In this document: positions 35,801 to 44,610 of the stretch, in pieces
How positions within the stretch are numbered: position 1 is the stretch's first letter
Layout of the letters: the number at the start of each line of letters is the position of its first letter
Assembly: GCF_905220705.1 (NCBI RefSeq)
Contig: NZ_CAJNAT010000001.1
Coordinates: 62,001 to 126,000, forward strand
DNA: 64,000 nt
DNA from: Paraburkholderia domus
Lineage (GTDB): Bacteria > Pseudomonadota > Gammaproteobacteria > Burkholderiales > Burkholderiaceae
Reading direction: 5' to 3'
Program-made: the position numbers and the translations under genes
The notes under the pieces: generated by a model
Database searches by the model: none
Seen by the model: only the letters and a program-made list of their open reading frames with translations
Told to the model about the DNA's origin: nothing

Positions 35801-35874
35801 CCACCTCGCGCCGCGGCCGCCTGCATCGGCCTTACTGCCGGGGAACCCGCCTCTCGATCGGGATCGCCATGACG

Positions 35875-35905
35875 AAAAAACGCCGGAAAAATTCCGGCGT
35901 TTTTG
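35875..35905. terminator. Bidirectional terminator
   Basis: A run of A, then ACGCCGGAA / TTCCGGCGT as a perfect stem, then a run of T. It sits between the convergent DUF1289 and OmpW genes and can serve both. Confidence 0.92.
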
Positions 35906-35936
35906 CATGACAAGCGCGGCTTCTCAAGCGCGGAAC

Positions 35937-36593
35937 TCAGAACCGCATACCAACGCCCAGACCGACCACCACCGGATCGATATTCAGCCGACCAAGCGAC
36001 TGACCGCCGAGCGTTGCGTCGGTGTGCATCCAGATCTTCTTGATGTCCGCGTTGACGAACAGCGACTTGGTCACCTGTACGTCCACACCGGCCTGCAATG
36101 CGGGGCCGAAGCTGTGGTTGTTGATCGAAATCGGCTGACCGCCGGCGTTCAAGCCGTTGTTATAGAACAACGTGTAGTTCAGACCCGCACCGACGTACGG
36201 ACGGATACGCCCCGCGTGGTTGAAGTGATATTGCAGCAGCAGCGTGGGCGGCAACACGTTCACGCCGCCGAGATTGCCGAGGCTCGACGTCAGCTGATGA
36301 CGCGACGTGCCGAGAATCAGCTCGACGCCGAGGTAGTCGCGGATCATGTAAGTCAGATCCAGTTCCGGCACGATGGCGTTGTTGACGCCCACGTTGAGCG
36401 CTGACAGCGACTGATTGGTCTCCACGTTCGGCATGATGCTGATTGCGCGCAGACGCACCAGTACGTCACCAGCGTGAATGCCGTTCATCTGGTCATCGCC
36501 GGCAGCCTGAGCCTGTGGTGCCAGCGCGCCCGCGCATAGCAGGCACGACGCAACGGCGGCGGCCTTGATTCTGTTCCTGAGCGAGTACTTCAT
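35937..36593 (-). CDS. OmpW-family outer-membrane protein
   Basis: 218 residues with a signal peptide cleaved near AQA-AGD. The mature part shows alternating beta strands of an eight-stranded barrel and family landmarks: DVLVRLRAISIMPN at the start, LPPTLLLQYHFN and RPYVGAGLNYTLFY in the middle, and a C-terminal aromatic (GMRF). OmpW proteins are thought to pass small hydrophobic compounds across the outer membrane. Monocistronic. Confidence 0.92.
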   Translation of the reverse strand: MKYSLRNRIKAAAVASCLLCAGALAPQAQAAGDDQMNGIHAGDVLVRLRAISIMPNVETNQSLSALNVGVNNAIVPELDLTYMIRDYLGVELILGTSRHQLTSSLGNLGGVNVLPPTLLLQYHFNHAGRIRPYVGAGLNYTLFYNNGLNAGGQPISINNHSFGPALQAGVDVQVTKSLFVNADIKKIWMHTDATLGGQSLGRLNIDPVVVGLGVGMRF

Positions 36594-36663
36594 GTGCTTC
36601 CCCGAGTGTGTGTTTGCGTGCGGGGATTGTCGAAGGTCCCGCGAGGCTTCACGTTGACCCGTA

Positions 36664-37854
36664 TCAACCCAGCGAGAACGCCCATCGCCCTGCGACAGCG
36701 GGTCGCGTCGCGCCGGTCAGCAGCAGTTCGATCAGGTCATGGACGCTGCGAATGGCCGTGCCGAACGGCAAGGCTTCGCGGCCGCGAAAGAACAGACCAT
36801 TGGCCACGTCGCCGCGCAATGCAGCGGCGAGCCGCGTGTCGATGCAGAAGTGCCCGAATTTCTCGACACCGTCGCGCCAGCCGCAAACACTGAGGCATTC
36901 GAGGGCAGTGGGACAGACGTGTTTGAGCGCGCCGATCTTCTCGCGGATTTTCGTTTCGTGGCGCAGATAGCGCATCAGCCACGGCGTTTTCACGGCGCGC
37001 GCGGGCAGCCCCGTCACGCTGACAAATTCGACGATGTCCTCGGGCGTCGCCTCGGCCAGCACGCGCTTGAAGTTGGGATGCGCGTCGCCTTCTTCGGTGA
37101 CGGCGAACGGCGTGCCGAGCTGCACACCGCTGGCACCGGCGGTCAGTAACTCGCGCACTGCTTCGTGACTATTGATGCCGCCCGCGACGATCAAGGGCAC
37201 GTCCTTGCGACTCACTCCGAGCGACGTGAATACTGCATCGAGTTCCTCAAGTACACGCAGGAAATCAAAGCGCGGGTCGTGCAGGTCGGCGAGGTTGGTC
37301 ACGCCGAGGTGACCACCTGCATGGGCGGGATGTTCGATCACAACGGCGTCGGGCAAACGGCCCTTTTTCATCCACTTCTTCAGCACCAGTGCGACGCCGC
37401 GGCTATCCGACAGGATTGGGATCAGCGCGATGTCGTGACCCTGGGTCATGTCCGGCAAATCGAGCGGCAGGCCCGCGCCCATGACAATCGCATCGGCACC
37501 GCTTTCGCAGGCAACGCGCACGTAATCTGCTTGCGCGTTGACTGCCTTCATCACGTTGACGGCGATCATACCGTGGCCGTCGCTGAGTACTTTGGCGGCG
37601 TGGATTTCACGGGCCAGCGCGGTGAGGTTCGCCCGTTCGAGCGTGGCCCGATCAGGGCTTTGCCGACAGAGTTCGATCAGATCGTGATGATGATGGCGCA
37701 GATCGATGCTGGCGATGGTGCCGAGCGCGCCCTCGCGCGCGACGCTGCCTGCCAGCCGGTGGGCCGAGATACCGACGCCCATGCCGCCTTGCACGATCGG
37801 AAGCAGTGAGCGGCCGCGGATAACTAGCGGTGGGAACGAGTGAGAGGTGAGCAT
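36664..37854 (-). CDS. Nitronate monooxygenase (2-nitropropane dioxygenase family)
   Basis: 396 residues. The FMN-binding TIM barrel is recognised from PIVQGGMGVGISAHRLAGSVA at the start, GADAIVMGAGLPLDLP, HPAHAGGHLG (catalytic-site region) and VAGGINSHEAVRELLTAGASGVQLGTPF. These enzymes oxidise nitronates such as propionate-3-nitronate to aldehydes. The protein is longer than the usual 320-350 residues, with an extra Cys-containing C-terminal section (KHVCPTALECLSVCGWRDG). That subtype occurs in other proteobacteria as I remember it. Monocistronic. Confidence 0.87.
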   Translation of the reverse strand: MLTSHSFPPLVIRGRSLLPIVQGGMGVGISAHRLAGSVAREGALGTIASIDLRHHHHDLIELCRQSPDRATLERANLTALAREIHAAKVLSDGHGMIAVNVMKAVNAQADYVRVACESGADAIVMGAGLPLDLPDMTQGHDIALIPILSDSRGVALVLKKWMKKGRLPDAVVIEHPAHAGGHLGVTNLADLHDPRFDFLRVLEELDAVFTSLGVSRKDVPLIVAGGINSHEAVRELLTAGASGVQLGTPFAVTEEGDAHPNFKRVLAEATPEDIVEFVSVTGLPARAVKTPWLMRYLRHETKIREKIGALKHVCPTALECLSVCGWRDGVEKFGHFCIDTRLAAALRGDVANGLFFRGREALPFGTAIRSVHDLIELLLTGATRPAVAGRWAFSLG

Positions 37855-38023
37855 TGACGACCCGATGGATAGACTATCGAAACGGTGATAATCGGTCGTC
37901 GGGCGCAGCTTACGTTGCTTTGGGTCAATGAGCCTGCTTGCCGGCCTGGTTTTGAGTCTGGTTGGTTGATGCTGGTCACTTCACGGTGAAATTGATGGTT
38001 CTTCCCGCAAGACGCTCGCCATG

Positions 38024-38053
38024 AAAAAAGCCCGCTTCGAAGAAGCGGGCTTT
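38024..38053. terminator. Terminator of the ABC-F gene
   Basis: AAAAAAGCCCGCTTC, loop, GAAGCGGGCTTT: a strong stem whose minus-strand reading ends in a run of six T after the stem. It lies just downstream of the ABC-F stop. Confidence 0.9.
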
Positions 38054-38084
38054 GCTTGACGCGACACCGTGAAGCGAGGAACGC

Positions 38085-39677
38085 TTACTGCACGCCCTGG
38101 CTCGTCAGGAACTCTTCATAGTTGCCGCCGAAGTCATTCAGCGTGCCGTCGGTCTTCACTTCGATGATCCGGTTCGCGAGGCCGCTCACGAACTCACGGT
38201 CGTGGGACACGAAAATCAGCGTGCCGTCGAACTTGTCGAGCGCGATTTGCAGCGATTCGATCGACTCCATGTCCATGTGGTTGGTCGGCTCGTCCATCAG
38301 CATCACGTTGTGACGGCCCAACATCAGCTTGCCCCAGATCATGCGGCCCTTTTCGCCACCGGACAGCACCTTGACCGATTTGCGGATGTCGTCAGCATTG
38401 AACAGCAGACGGCCGAGCGTGCCGCGCACCATCTGCTCGTCGTCGCCTTCCTGGCGGTAGCCGTCGATCCAGTCCATCAGCGTGACGTCGTCCGGAAACT
38501 CTTCATACGTATCCTGCGGCATGTAGCCGATGTTCGCGTTTTCAGCCCACTTCACCGTGCCGTGATCGAGCGCAAGCTTGCCCAGCAACGAGCGCAGCAG
38601 CGTGGTCTTGCCCGCGCCGTTCTCGCCGATGATCGCGATACGCTCGCCCGGCTGCACGCTAATGCTGAAGTCGTTGAAGATCGTGCGTTCGTACTTCTTC
38701 GCGATCTTCTCCGCCACTACGGCGATGTTATGCAGCTTCTTCTCGTACTCGAAGCGGATGAACGGGTTCTGCCGCGACGACGGCTTGAATTCCTCGATCT
38801 TGATCTTGTCGATCATCTTCAGACGGCTGGTCGCCTGACGCGCCTTCGACTTGTTCGCTGAGAAGCGGCGCACGAAGTCCTGCAGGTCGGCGACACGTTC
38901 CTTGGCCTTGGCGTTGGCGTTCTGCTGACGCTCGCGTGCCTGCGTGCTGGCCAGCATGTAGTCGTCGTAATTGCCCGGATAGACTTTCAGCGTGCCGAAG
39001 TCCATGTCGGCCATGTGCGTGCAGACCTGGTTCAAAAAGTGACGATCGTGCGAGATGATGATCATCGTCGAGTTGTACTGGTTGAGCACGTCTTCCAGCC
39101 AACGGATCGAGTTGATGTCCAGGTTGTTGGTCGGCTCGTCCAGCAGCAGCACGTCCGGCTTCGAGAACAGCGCCTGCGCGAGCAGCACGCGCAGTTTCCA
39201 GCCCGGCGCGACGTTGCTCATCGGGCCGTTGTGGTCTTCGATCGCGATGCCGATGCCGAGCAGCAGCTCGCCCGCGCGCGCTTCGGCGGTGTAGCCGTCG
39301 TACTCGGCGAACTTCGCTTCGAGTTCGGCGGCGTGCATGTAGTCGTCGTCAGTCGCGTCGGGGTTCGCGTAGATCGCGTCGCGCTCGGTCATGGCGGCCC
39401 ACATTTCGGCGTGGCCCATCATCACGACGTCCAGCACGCGCACGTCTTCGTACGCGAACTGGTCCTGGCGCAGCTTGCCCAGGCGCACATTCGGTTCGAG
39501 CATCACGTTGCCGGAGCTCGGTTCCAGATCGCTGCCCAAGATCTTCATGAAGGTGGACTTGCCGCAACCGTTCGCACCAATCAGGCCATAGCGGTTCCCT
39601 CCCCCGAATTTGACCGAGATGTTCTCGAAGAGGGGCTTTGGCCCGAATTGCATGGTGATATTGGCGGTAGACAGCAC
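38085..39677 (-). CDS. ABC-F family ATPase (YbiT-like)
   Basis: 530 residues from a GTG at 39677 preceded by AAAGGA; the resulting start (V/M)[16 protein letters not shown] matches the family. Two ABC domains in one chain with no membrane part: Walker [10 protein letters not shown] and GENGAGKTT, Walker [12 protein letters not shown] and [10 protein letters not shown], second signature LSGGE. The linker between them carries the charged P-site tRNA-interaction helix region (about 240-310). ABC-F proteins bind ribosomes and ease stalled or initiating translation. The frame extends to 39710, but the extra 11 residues are not typical. Confidence 0.93.
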   Translation of the reverse strand: MLSTANITMQFGPKPLFENISVKFGGGNRYGLIGANGCGKSTFMKILGSDLEPSSGNVMLEPNVRLGKLRQDQFAYEDVRVLDVVMMGHAEMWAAMTERDAIYANPDATDDDYMHAAELEAKFAEYDGYTAEARAGELLLGIGIAIEDHNGPMSNVAPGWKLRVLLAQALFSKPDVLLLDEPTNNLDINSIRWLEDVLNQYNSTMIIISHDRHFLNQVCTHMADMDFGTLKVYPGNYDDYMLASTQARERQQNANAKAKERVADLQDFVRRFSANKSKARQATSRLKMIDKIKIEEFKPSSRQNPFIRFEYEKKLHNIAVVAEKIAKKYERTIFNDFSISVQPGERIAIIGENGAGKTTLLRSLLGKLALDHGTVKWAENANIGYMPQDTYEEFPDDVTLMDWIDGYRQEGDDEQMVRGTLGRLLFNADDIRKSVKVLSGGEKGRMIWGKLMLGRHNVMLMDEPTNHMDMESIESLQIALDKFDGTLIFVSHDREFVSGLANRIIEVKTDGTLNDFGGNYEEFLTSQGVQ

Positions 39678-39834
39678 GGCGCGTCCTTTGAATGTGATAT
39701 CGGCGAACAACCCAATATTTTAGCAGGTTATCGCGAATTCAACCCACGCAAGCGCCGTGAACGCGCCTTTTGACGCCGCTTTCACGCTGCGCTCACGGTC
39801 GGTTCACGCACCGCTCATGCCTCCTGCGTGCCCA

Positions 39835-40797
39835 CTAGGCGCCGCGCGGCGTCTGCAAAACGTCGATGAAAGCCGACAGATCGGCCTCGCCCAGCCCCAT
39901 CGCCGCGCCGAGACGCAACAGTTGCTGGACCGTCGACGAAACCGGCATCGGCGTGCCGGTCTCGTACGCCGTCGCGGCAACCGTGTCGATATCCTTCTGG
40001 AACGTGCGGAATGCGCCGATCGGCGCGAGGCCGCTTTGCGTCATGCGCGGCACGAAAATCTGCAGCAGGACCGAATCGGCCCACCCGCCGGCGAGGCCTT
40101 CCGACAGTTTGGCGGCGTCGATGCCGCTGCGTTGCGCGAGGCTCACCGCCTCGGCGATCGCCGCAAGGGTCGCGGTGACAATGGTCTGATTGCAGAGCTT
40201 GGTGGTCTGTCCCGCACCCACGTTGCCCATGTGCGTGACGCGGGCCGAATACGCGCCAAGCAGCGGCGTGACCGCTTCGACGTCCGCCGCGGCGCCGCCC
40301 GCCATGATCGCCAGCGTGCCCGCCGTCGCACCCGCTACGCCACCGGATACGGGCGCGTCGATCCAGCCGACGCTTGTGGCGCCGTCGCCCTCAGGCTCTC
40401 GCTCACCTTGGCCCTCACCCGCGGCCGCGCTTGCCGCCGCTTCAGCAGCCGTCGCCGCACGCCGCGCGAACGCCCTCGTCGCCGCCGGTGGAATGCTCGA
40501 GTGATCGACGATCCAGCGCAGCCGTCGCGTTGCCGTGGCATCCGCACTCAGCAGCCCAACTGCACCGAACACCGTTTCTTCAACCGCCGCCGCATCTGCG
40601 AGGCACAGCAACACCACCTCGCACCGCGAGGCCAGCTCGCGCGGCGTATCGACCACCTTGGCGCCGTCCGCCGACAATGCTTCCGCCTTGGCCCGCGTGC
40701 GATTCCAGACATGCACGGCATGCCCCGCGCGCAACAGATGCCGGATCATCGGCGCGCCCATCAGACCGGGACCGCAAAAACCAATTTCCACTTTCAA
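39835..40797 (-). CDS. NAD(P)-dependent 3-hydroxyacid (6PGDH-like) dehydrogenase
   Basis: 320 residues. N-terminal Rossmann fold with EIGFCGPGLMGAPMIRHLL, substrate-binding DAPVSGGVAGATAGTLAIMAGG and catalytic Lys in GAGQTTKLCNQ: the beta-hydroxyacid dehydrogenase family (3-hydroxyisobutyrate, tartronate semialdehyde or glyoxylate reductases). About 25 extra, mostly Ala/Glu/Gly residues are inserted just before DAPVSGG, which is normally a tight conserved loop. Substrate not determinable. Because purine breakdown yields glyoxylate, a tartronate-semialdehyde-reductase role is tempting, but the distance to that cluster makes this speculation. Confidence 0.85.
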   Translation of the reverse strand: MKVEIGFCGPGLMGAPMIRHLLRAGHAVHVWNRTRAKAEALSADGAKVVDTPRELASRCEVVLLCLADAAAVEETVFGAVGLLSADATATRRLRWIVDHSSIPPAATRAFARRAATAAEAAASAAAGEGQGEREPEGDGATSVGWIDAPVSGGVAGATAGTLAIMAGGAAADVEAVTPLLGAYSARVTHMGNVGAGQTTKLCNQTIVTATLAAIAEAVSLAQRSGIDAAKLSEGLAGGWADSVLLQIFVPRMTQSGLAPIGAFRTFQKDIDTVAATAYETGTPMPVSSTVQQLLRLGAAMGLGEADLSAFIDVLQTPRGA

Positions 40798-40969
40798 GCC
40801 TCGTCAGGTTTCAGATTCAGATTGAGTTGCGCGGACATCATAACGGCCTCGCCTCGCCGCGGCATATCCGGCACGCGATGTGCGAGATGACTCGCTCATA
40901 CGAGCGACGTCGGCCTCGATCCATTGCCTATACTTTTTTCACACCAACGAAGATCAAAGGAGGAAGTTC

Positions 40970-41176
40970 ATGTCGGAACACGTCTACAAGCAAATCGAAC
41001 TGACCGGCTCATCGACCAAATCGATCGACGACGCAATCAGCACCGCGATCACAAAAGCGTCGAAGACGCTGCGCAATTTGCACTGGTTCGAGGTAACAGA
41101 AACGCGGGGCCAGATCGAAAATGACAAGGTCGCCTACTGGCAGGTAACCATCAAGGTCGGCCTACGCATCGACTAG
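40970..41176 (+). CDS. Dodecin
   Basis: 68 residues with AAAGGAGG before the ATG. The sequence MSEHVYKQIELTGSSTKSID, the central NLHWFEVTETRGQI and the end YWQVTIKVGLRID match the flavin-storing dodecin family, whose twelve-subunit shells hold stacked flavins through the conserved Trp (here in LHWFEV). Monocistronic, followed by a strong terminator. Confidence 0.95.
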   Translation: MSEHVYKQIELTGSSTKSIDDAISTAITKASKTLRNLHWFEVTETRGQIENDKVAYWQVTIKVGLRID

Positions 41177-41213
41177 CGCTTCGCCTGAAACCTGTTCAAC
41201 GCAAAACCCGAAG

Positions 41214-41247
41214 CAAAAAAAAGCTGCGTCCGTACTGGACGCAGCTC
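41214..41247. terminator. Bidirectional terminator between dodecin and the BMP operon
   Basis: AGCTGCGTCC and GGACGCAGCT form a perfect 10-pair stem with loop GTACT. On the minus strand it is followed by eight T, so it is best placed to end the ABC-transporter operon. Confidence 0.9.
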
Positions 41248-41306
41248 CTTAAAGCAGCGGTTGCTGAAACCGCCGCCTAGTCGCTCGCGACGACCACAAA
41301 AACGGA

Positions 41307-42401
41307 TTACTTCGGCAGTGAGCCGTCCACGCCTTCCACGTACCAGTTGAGGCGTTGCAGTTCCGGATCGGTCAGCGTCTTGCCAGCCGGCACCTTCACC
41401 GCGCCGGACTGATCCTTGATCGGGCCCGTGAACACGTCCCACTTGCCGCCTGCCAGTTCATCGCGCTTCGCCGCGACCTGCTTCTGCGCGTCAGCCGAAA
41501 TCACCGACGAATTCAGGTCTTCAAGATTGACAGCCTTCTGCGGAATGCCCCACCACACCGGATCGTTCTTCCACTTGCCGTCCAGCACCTGCTGAATAGC
41601 CGCGTTGTAATACACGCCCCAGTGCGCAACCACCGACCCGAGGTGCGCATCAGGACCAAACTTCTTCATGTCCGAATCCCAACCGAACGCATGCACGTGC
41701 TTTTCCGATGCAGTCGCGAGCGTCGCGCTCGAATCGGTGTTTTGCAGCAGCACGTCCGCACCCTGGCCGATCAGCGTTTCAGCGGCCTGCTTTTCCTTGC
41801 CCGGATCGAACCAGCTGTTGATCCAGATGACCTTGGTGTGAATCTTCGGATTCACCGAACGCGCGCCGAGCGTGTACGCGTTGATGTTGCGGACCACTTC
41901 AGGAATCGGCACCGATGCGACAAAGCCAAGCGTGTTGGTCTTCGTTACATAGCCCGCAGCGACGCCCGCCAGGTACGCGCCTTGATACATCCGTACGTCA
42001 TAGGTGCCGAAGTTCGGCGCCTTCTTGTAGCCCGTTGCGTGCAGGAACACCGTGTCCGGAAAGTCCTTCGCGACCTTCAGTTCGAAGTCCTGATAGCCGA
42101 AGCTCGAACCGATGATGATCTTGTTGCCCTTGTTCGCCAGATCGCGGAACACGCGCTCGGAGTCGGCCGATTCCGGCACGTTTTCGATGCGGGTGATCTT
42201 GATCTTGTTGCCGAACTTCGCCTCGACTTCCTTCGAGCCCTGGTCGTGCGCATAGGTCCAGCCAGCATCGCCAGGATTACCGAGGTAGACGAACGCAACG
42301 CCCGGTGCGTCGGCCGCTTGCGCGGTTTGCGCGAGCGGCGCGGCAAGCGCCAGCGAGGCCGCGCCCCATGCGAATGCGGTCAGCAGATTTCTTCTCTTCA
42401 T
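41307..42401 (-). CDS. BMP-family nucleoside/purine-binding lipoprotein or periplasmic protein
   Basis: 364 residues from the ATG at 42401 (GGAGAAA upstream) with a Sec signal peptide (LAAPLAQTAQA-ADAPG). The body matches Bmp/Med-family binding proteins: VAFVYLGNPGDAGWTYAHDQG, the nucleobase-contact region, and GADVLLQNTDSS. These feed purine nucleosides or bases to a ribose-type ABC importer. The two permeases and the ATPase lie upstream in the same direction. The setting near urate-degrading genes supports a purine ligand. Confidence 0.9.
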   Translation of the reverse strand: MKRRNLLTAFAWGAASLALAAPLAQTAQAADAPGVAFVYLGNPGDAGWTYAHDQGSKEVEAKFGNKIKITRIENVPESADSERVFRDLANKGNKIIIGSSFGYQDFELKVAKDFPDTVFLHATGYKKAPNFGTYDVRMYQGAYLAGVAAGYVTKTNTLGFVASVPIPEVVRNINAYTLGARSVNPKIHTKVIWINSWFDPGKEKQAAETLIGQGADVLLQNTDSSATLATASEKHVHAFGWDSDMKKFGPDAHLGSVVAHWGVYYNAAIQQVLDGKWKNDPVWWGIPQKAVNLEDLNSSVISADAQKQVAAKRDELAGGKWDVFTGPIKDQSGAVKVPAGKTLTDPELQRLNWYVEGVDGSLPK

Positions 42402-42468
42402 GTTTTCTCCTGTCGTGTTTATCGATTGATGTGAAACGTGTGGTCGGTCATATGAAGCGACAAGCGTG

Positions 42469-43398
42469 TCATCCCGCCGAAAAAAACGGCTTGCCGAGCG
42501 ATGCCGGTGCATTCAGGCGAATCGTGTTCGGGTTGCGCGAAATCAGCACGAGCACGACGACGGTCGCGACATACGGCAGCATCGCGAGGAATTGCGTCGG
42601 CACCGGCACGCCGATAGCCTGAGCGTAAAACTGCAGGCCGGTCACGGCGCCAAACAGCAGCGCACCGATCAGCAAACGCCCCGGGCGCCACGTCGCGAAC
42701 ACCACCAGCGCGAGGGCGATCCAGCCGCGACCCGACGTGAGTTGCTCCTGCCACAAGTGCAGGTTGACGATCGAGTAATAACCGCCTGCGAGACCTGCCA
42801 TGCCGCCGCCGAAGGCCACCGCGCCGTAACGCACGCCGATCACGGGAAAGCCGACCGAGTGCGCCACTTGCGGCGATTCGCCGACCGAGCGCAGCACGAG
42901 GCCCGCACGCGTACGATACAAAAACCACCAGATCACCGCGAACATCAGGAACGCGAGATAGTCGAGCGGCGTGAGGCTGAAGAGCGCAGGTCCGAGCACC
43001 GGAATCTTCGAGAGACCCGGAATGGTCCACGTGTCGATCGTGGCGCGCACGGCCGCCGACGTGTATGGCTTGCCGACATAAGCCGACAGCCCAATGCCGA
43101 AGATCGTCAGCGACAAGCCGGTGGCGACCTGGTTGGCGAGCATGGTCAGCGTGAGGAACGCGAACAGCAGCGACATCGCGAGACCCGCGCCGATCGCGGC
43201 GACCACGCCGAGCCACGGGTTGCCTGTGATAGCGGTGACCGCGTAGCCGCTCACGGCGCCCATCAGCATCATGCCTTCGACACCGAGGTTGAGAACGCCT
43301 GACTTCTCGGCGACGAGTTCGCCTGCGCCCGCGAACATCAGCGGAATCGCGGCGGTGACGGCGCTCGAGGTGAGCGCGCTGGCTTGTTGAATATCCAT
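42469..43398 (-). CDS. ABC transporter permease (nucleoside/purine type)
   Basis: 309 residues with about eight membrane helices and the BMP-importer permease signature KSGVLNLGVEGMMLMGA near residue 33. Together with the next permease it forms the channel. The start lies 38 bases after the stop of the upstream permease gene, consistent with one operon. Confidence 0.92.
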   Translation of the reverse strand: MDIQQASALTSSAVTAAIPLMFAGAGELVAEKSGVLNLGVEGMMLMGAVSGYAVTAITGNPWLGVVAAIGAGLAMSLLFAFLTLTMLANQVATGLSLTIFGIGLSAYVGKPYTSAAVRATIDTWTIPGLSKIPVLGPALFSLTPLDYLAFLMFAVIWWFLYRTRAGLVLRSVGESPQVAHSVGFPVIGVRYGAVAFGGGMAGLAGGYYSIVNLHLWQEQLTSGRGWIALALVVFATWRPGRLLIGALLFGAVTGLQFYAQAIGVPVPTQFLAMLPYVATVVVLVLISRNPNTIRLNAPASLGKPFFSAG

Positions 43399-43436
43399 GG
43401 AGATCCGTCGGGAATATCAGTAGCGAAAGAGTGGAC

Positions 43437-44534
43437 TTAAGCGGCGAGCGAACGGCGGCGCACGCGATAGTTCACGAACAGATCAGCACCCAGCAGGCAG
43501 AACAGCAATAACCCCTGGAACACGCCGGAGAGCGCCTGCGGCAATTGCATCGAGGTCTGCACCGCTTCGCCGCCGAGGTACAGCAACGCCATCAGGAGAC
43601 TCGCGAGCACGATGCCGACCGGATGCAGTCGTCCGACGAACACGACGATGATCGCGGTGAAGCCGTAGCCCGGCGACCATGTCGCCTGCAACTGGCCGAT
43701 CGGACCGGCAATCTCGCCCATGCCGGCGAGGCCCGCCAGACCGCCGCTGATCAGCAGCGATGTCCAGATGGTCTTCTTGTCTGAAAAGCCGGCGTAGCGC
43801 GCGGCGAGCGGCGCGAGACCGCCGACGTTCATCCGGTAGCCCGCAAAGCTCTTGCGCATGAACAGCCACACGCACGGAATCGCGATCAGCGTGACGAACA
43901 CCGACGCGTTCAGACGCGTGCCGTGCAGCCATTTCCAGTGCCAGTCGCCGGAAAACGTCGGATACAACGCGTCGCCGCTGAACATCTCCGAGAGCGGGAA
44001 ATTCATGCCCTGCGGATCGCGCCACGGGCCGCTCACCAGATAGATCAGCAACTGCGTGGCCACATACGTGAGCATCAGGCTGACGAGAATCTCGTTGGTG
44101 TTGAAGCGGCTTTTCAGCAGTGCCGGGATCGCGGCCCACGCCATGCCGCCGAGCACGCCGGCGATCATCATGGTCGGCAGAATCCACCAGCCGGTGGCCT
44201 GATCGAAATAGATCGCGACGCCGCTCGCGGCAATGCCGCCGAGCAGCATCTGCCCTTCAGCGCCGATGTTCCAGACGTTGGCGCGGTAACCGATCGCGAG
44301 ACCGAGTCCGATCAGGCATAACGGCGAAGCCTTCAGCAGCAGTTCGGACCAGCCGTTCACGCTGGAGAGCGGTTCGATAAAAAACGCGTGCATGGCTTCG
44401 AGCGGATCACGGCCAACCAGGCTGAAGATCAGGAAGCCGATGGCGAGCGTGAGCAACGCGGCGATCAGCGGCACGGCAATTTGCATCGTACGCGAGGGCG
44501 TCGTGCGTGCTTCGAGTCGATACGGAAGAATCAT
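43437..44534 (-). CDS. ABC transporter permease (nucleoside/purine type)
   Basis: 365 residues, about ten membrane helices. IGYRANVWNIGAEGQMLLGG is the counterpart of the family signature in the partner permease. It belongs to the YufP/NupP-like group, which is longer than its partner, as here. Confidence 0.92.
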   Translation of the reverse strand: MILPYRLEARTTPSRTMQIAVPLIAALLTLAIGFLIFSLVGRDPLEAMHAFFIEPLSSVNGWSELLLKASPLCLIGLGLAIGYRANVWNIGAEGQMLLGGIAASGVAIYFDQATGWWILPTMMIAGVLGGMAWAAIPALLKSRFNTNEILVSLMLTYVATQLLIYLVSGPWRDPQGMNFPLSEMFSGDALYPTFSGDWHWKWLHGTRLNASVFVTLIAIPCVWLFMRKSFAGYRMNVGGLAPLAARYAGFSDKKTIWTSLLISGGLAGLAGMGEIAGPIGQLQATWSPGYGFTAIIVVFVGRLHPVGIVLASLLMALLYLGGEAVQTSMQLPQALSGVFQGLLLFCLLGADLFVNYRVRRRSLAA

Positions 44535-44610
44535 GGGAGCGTGTGCTTATGTGAGTGCTTATGTCTGGTTCTGGTGCTAACGTCGATTAGCTGTCCGATC
44601 AGGCATCTGA

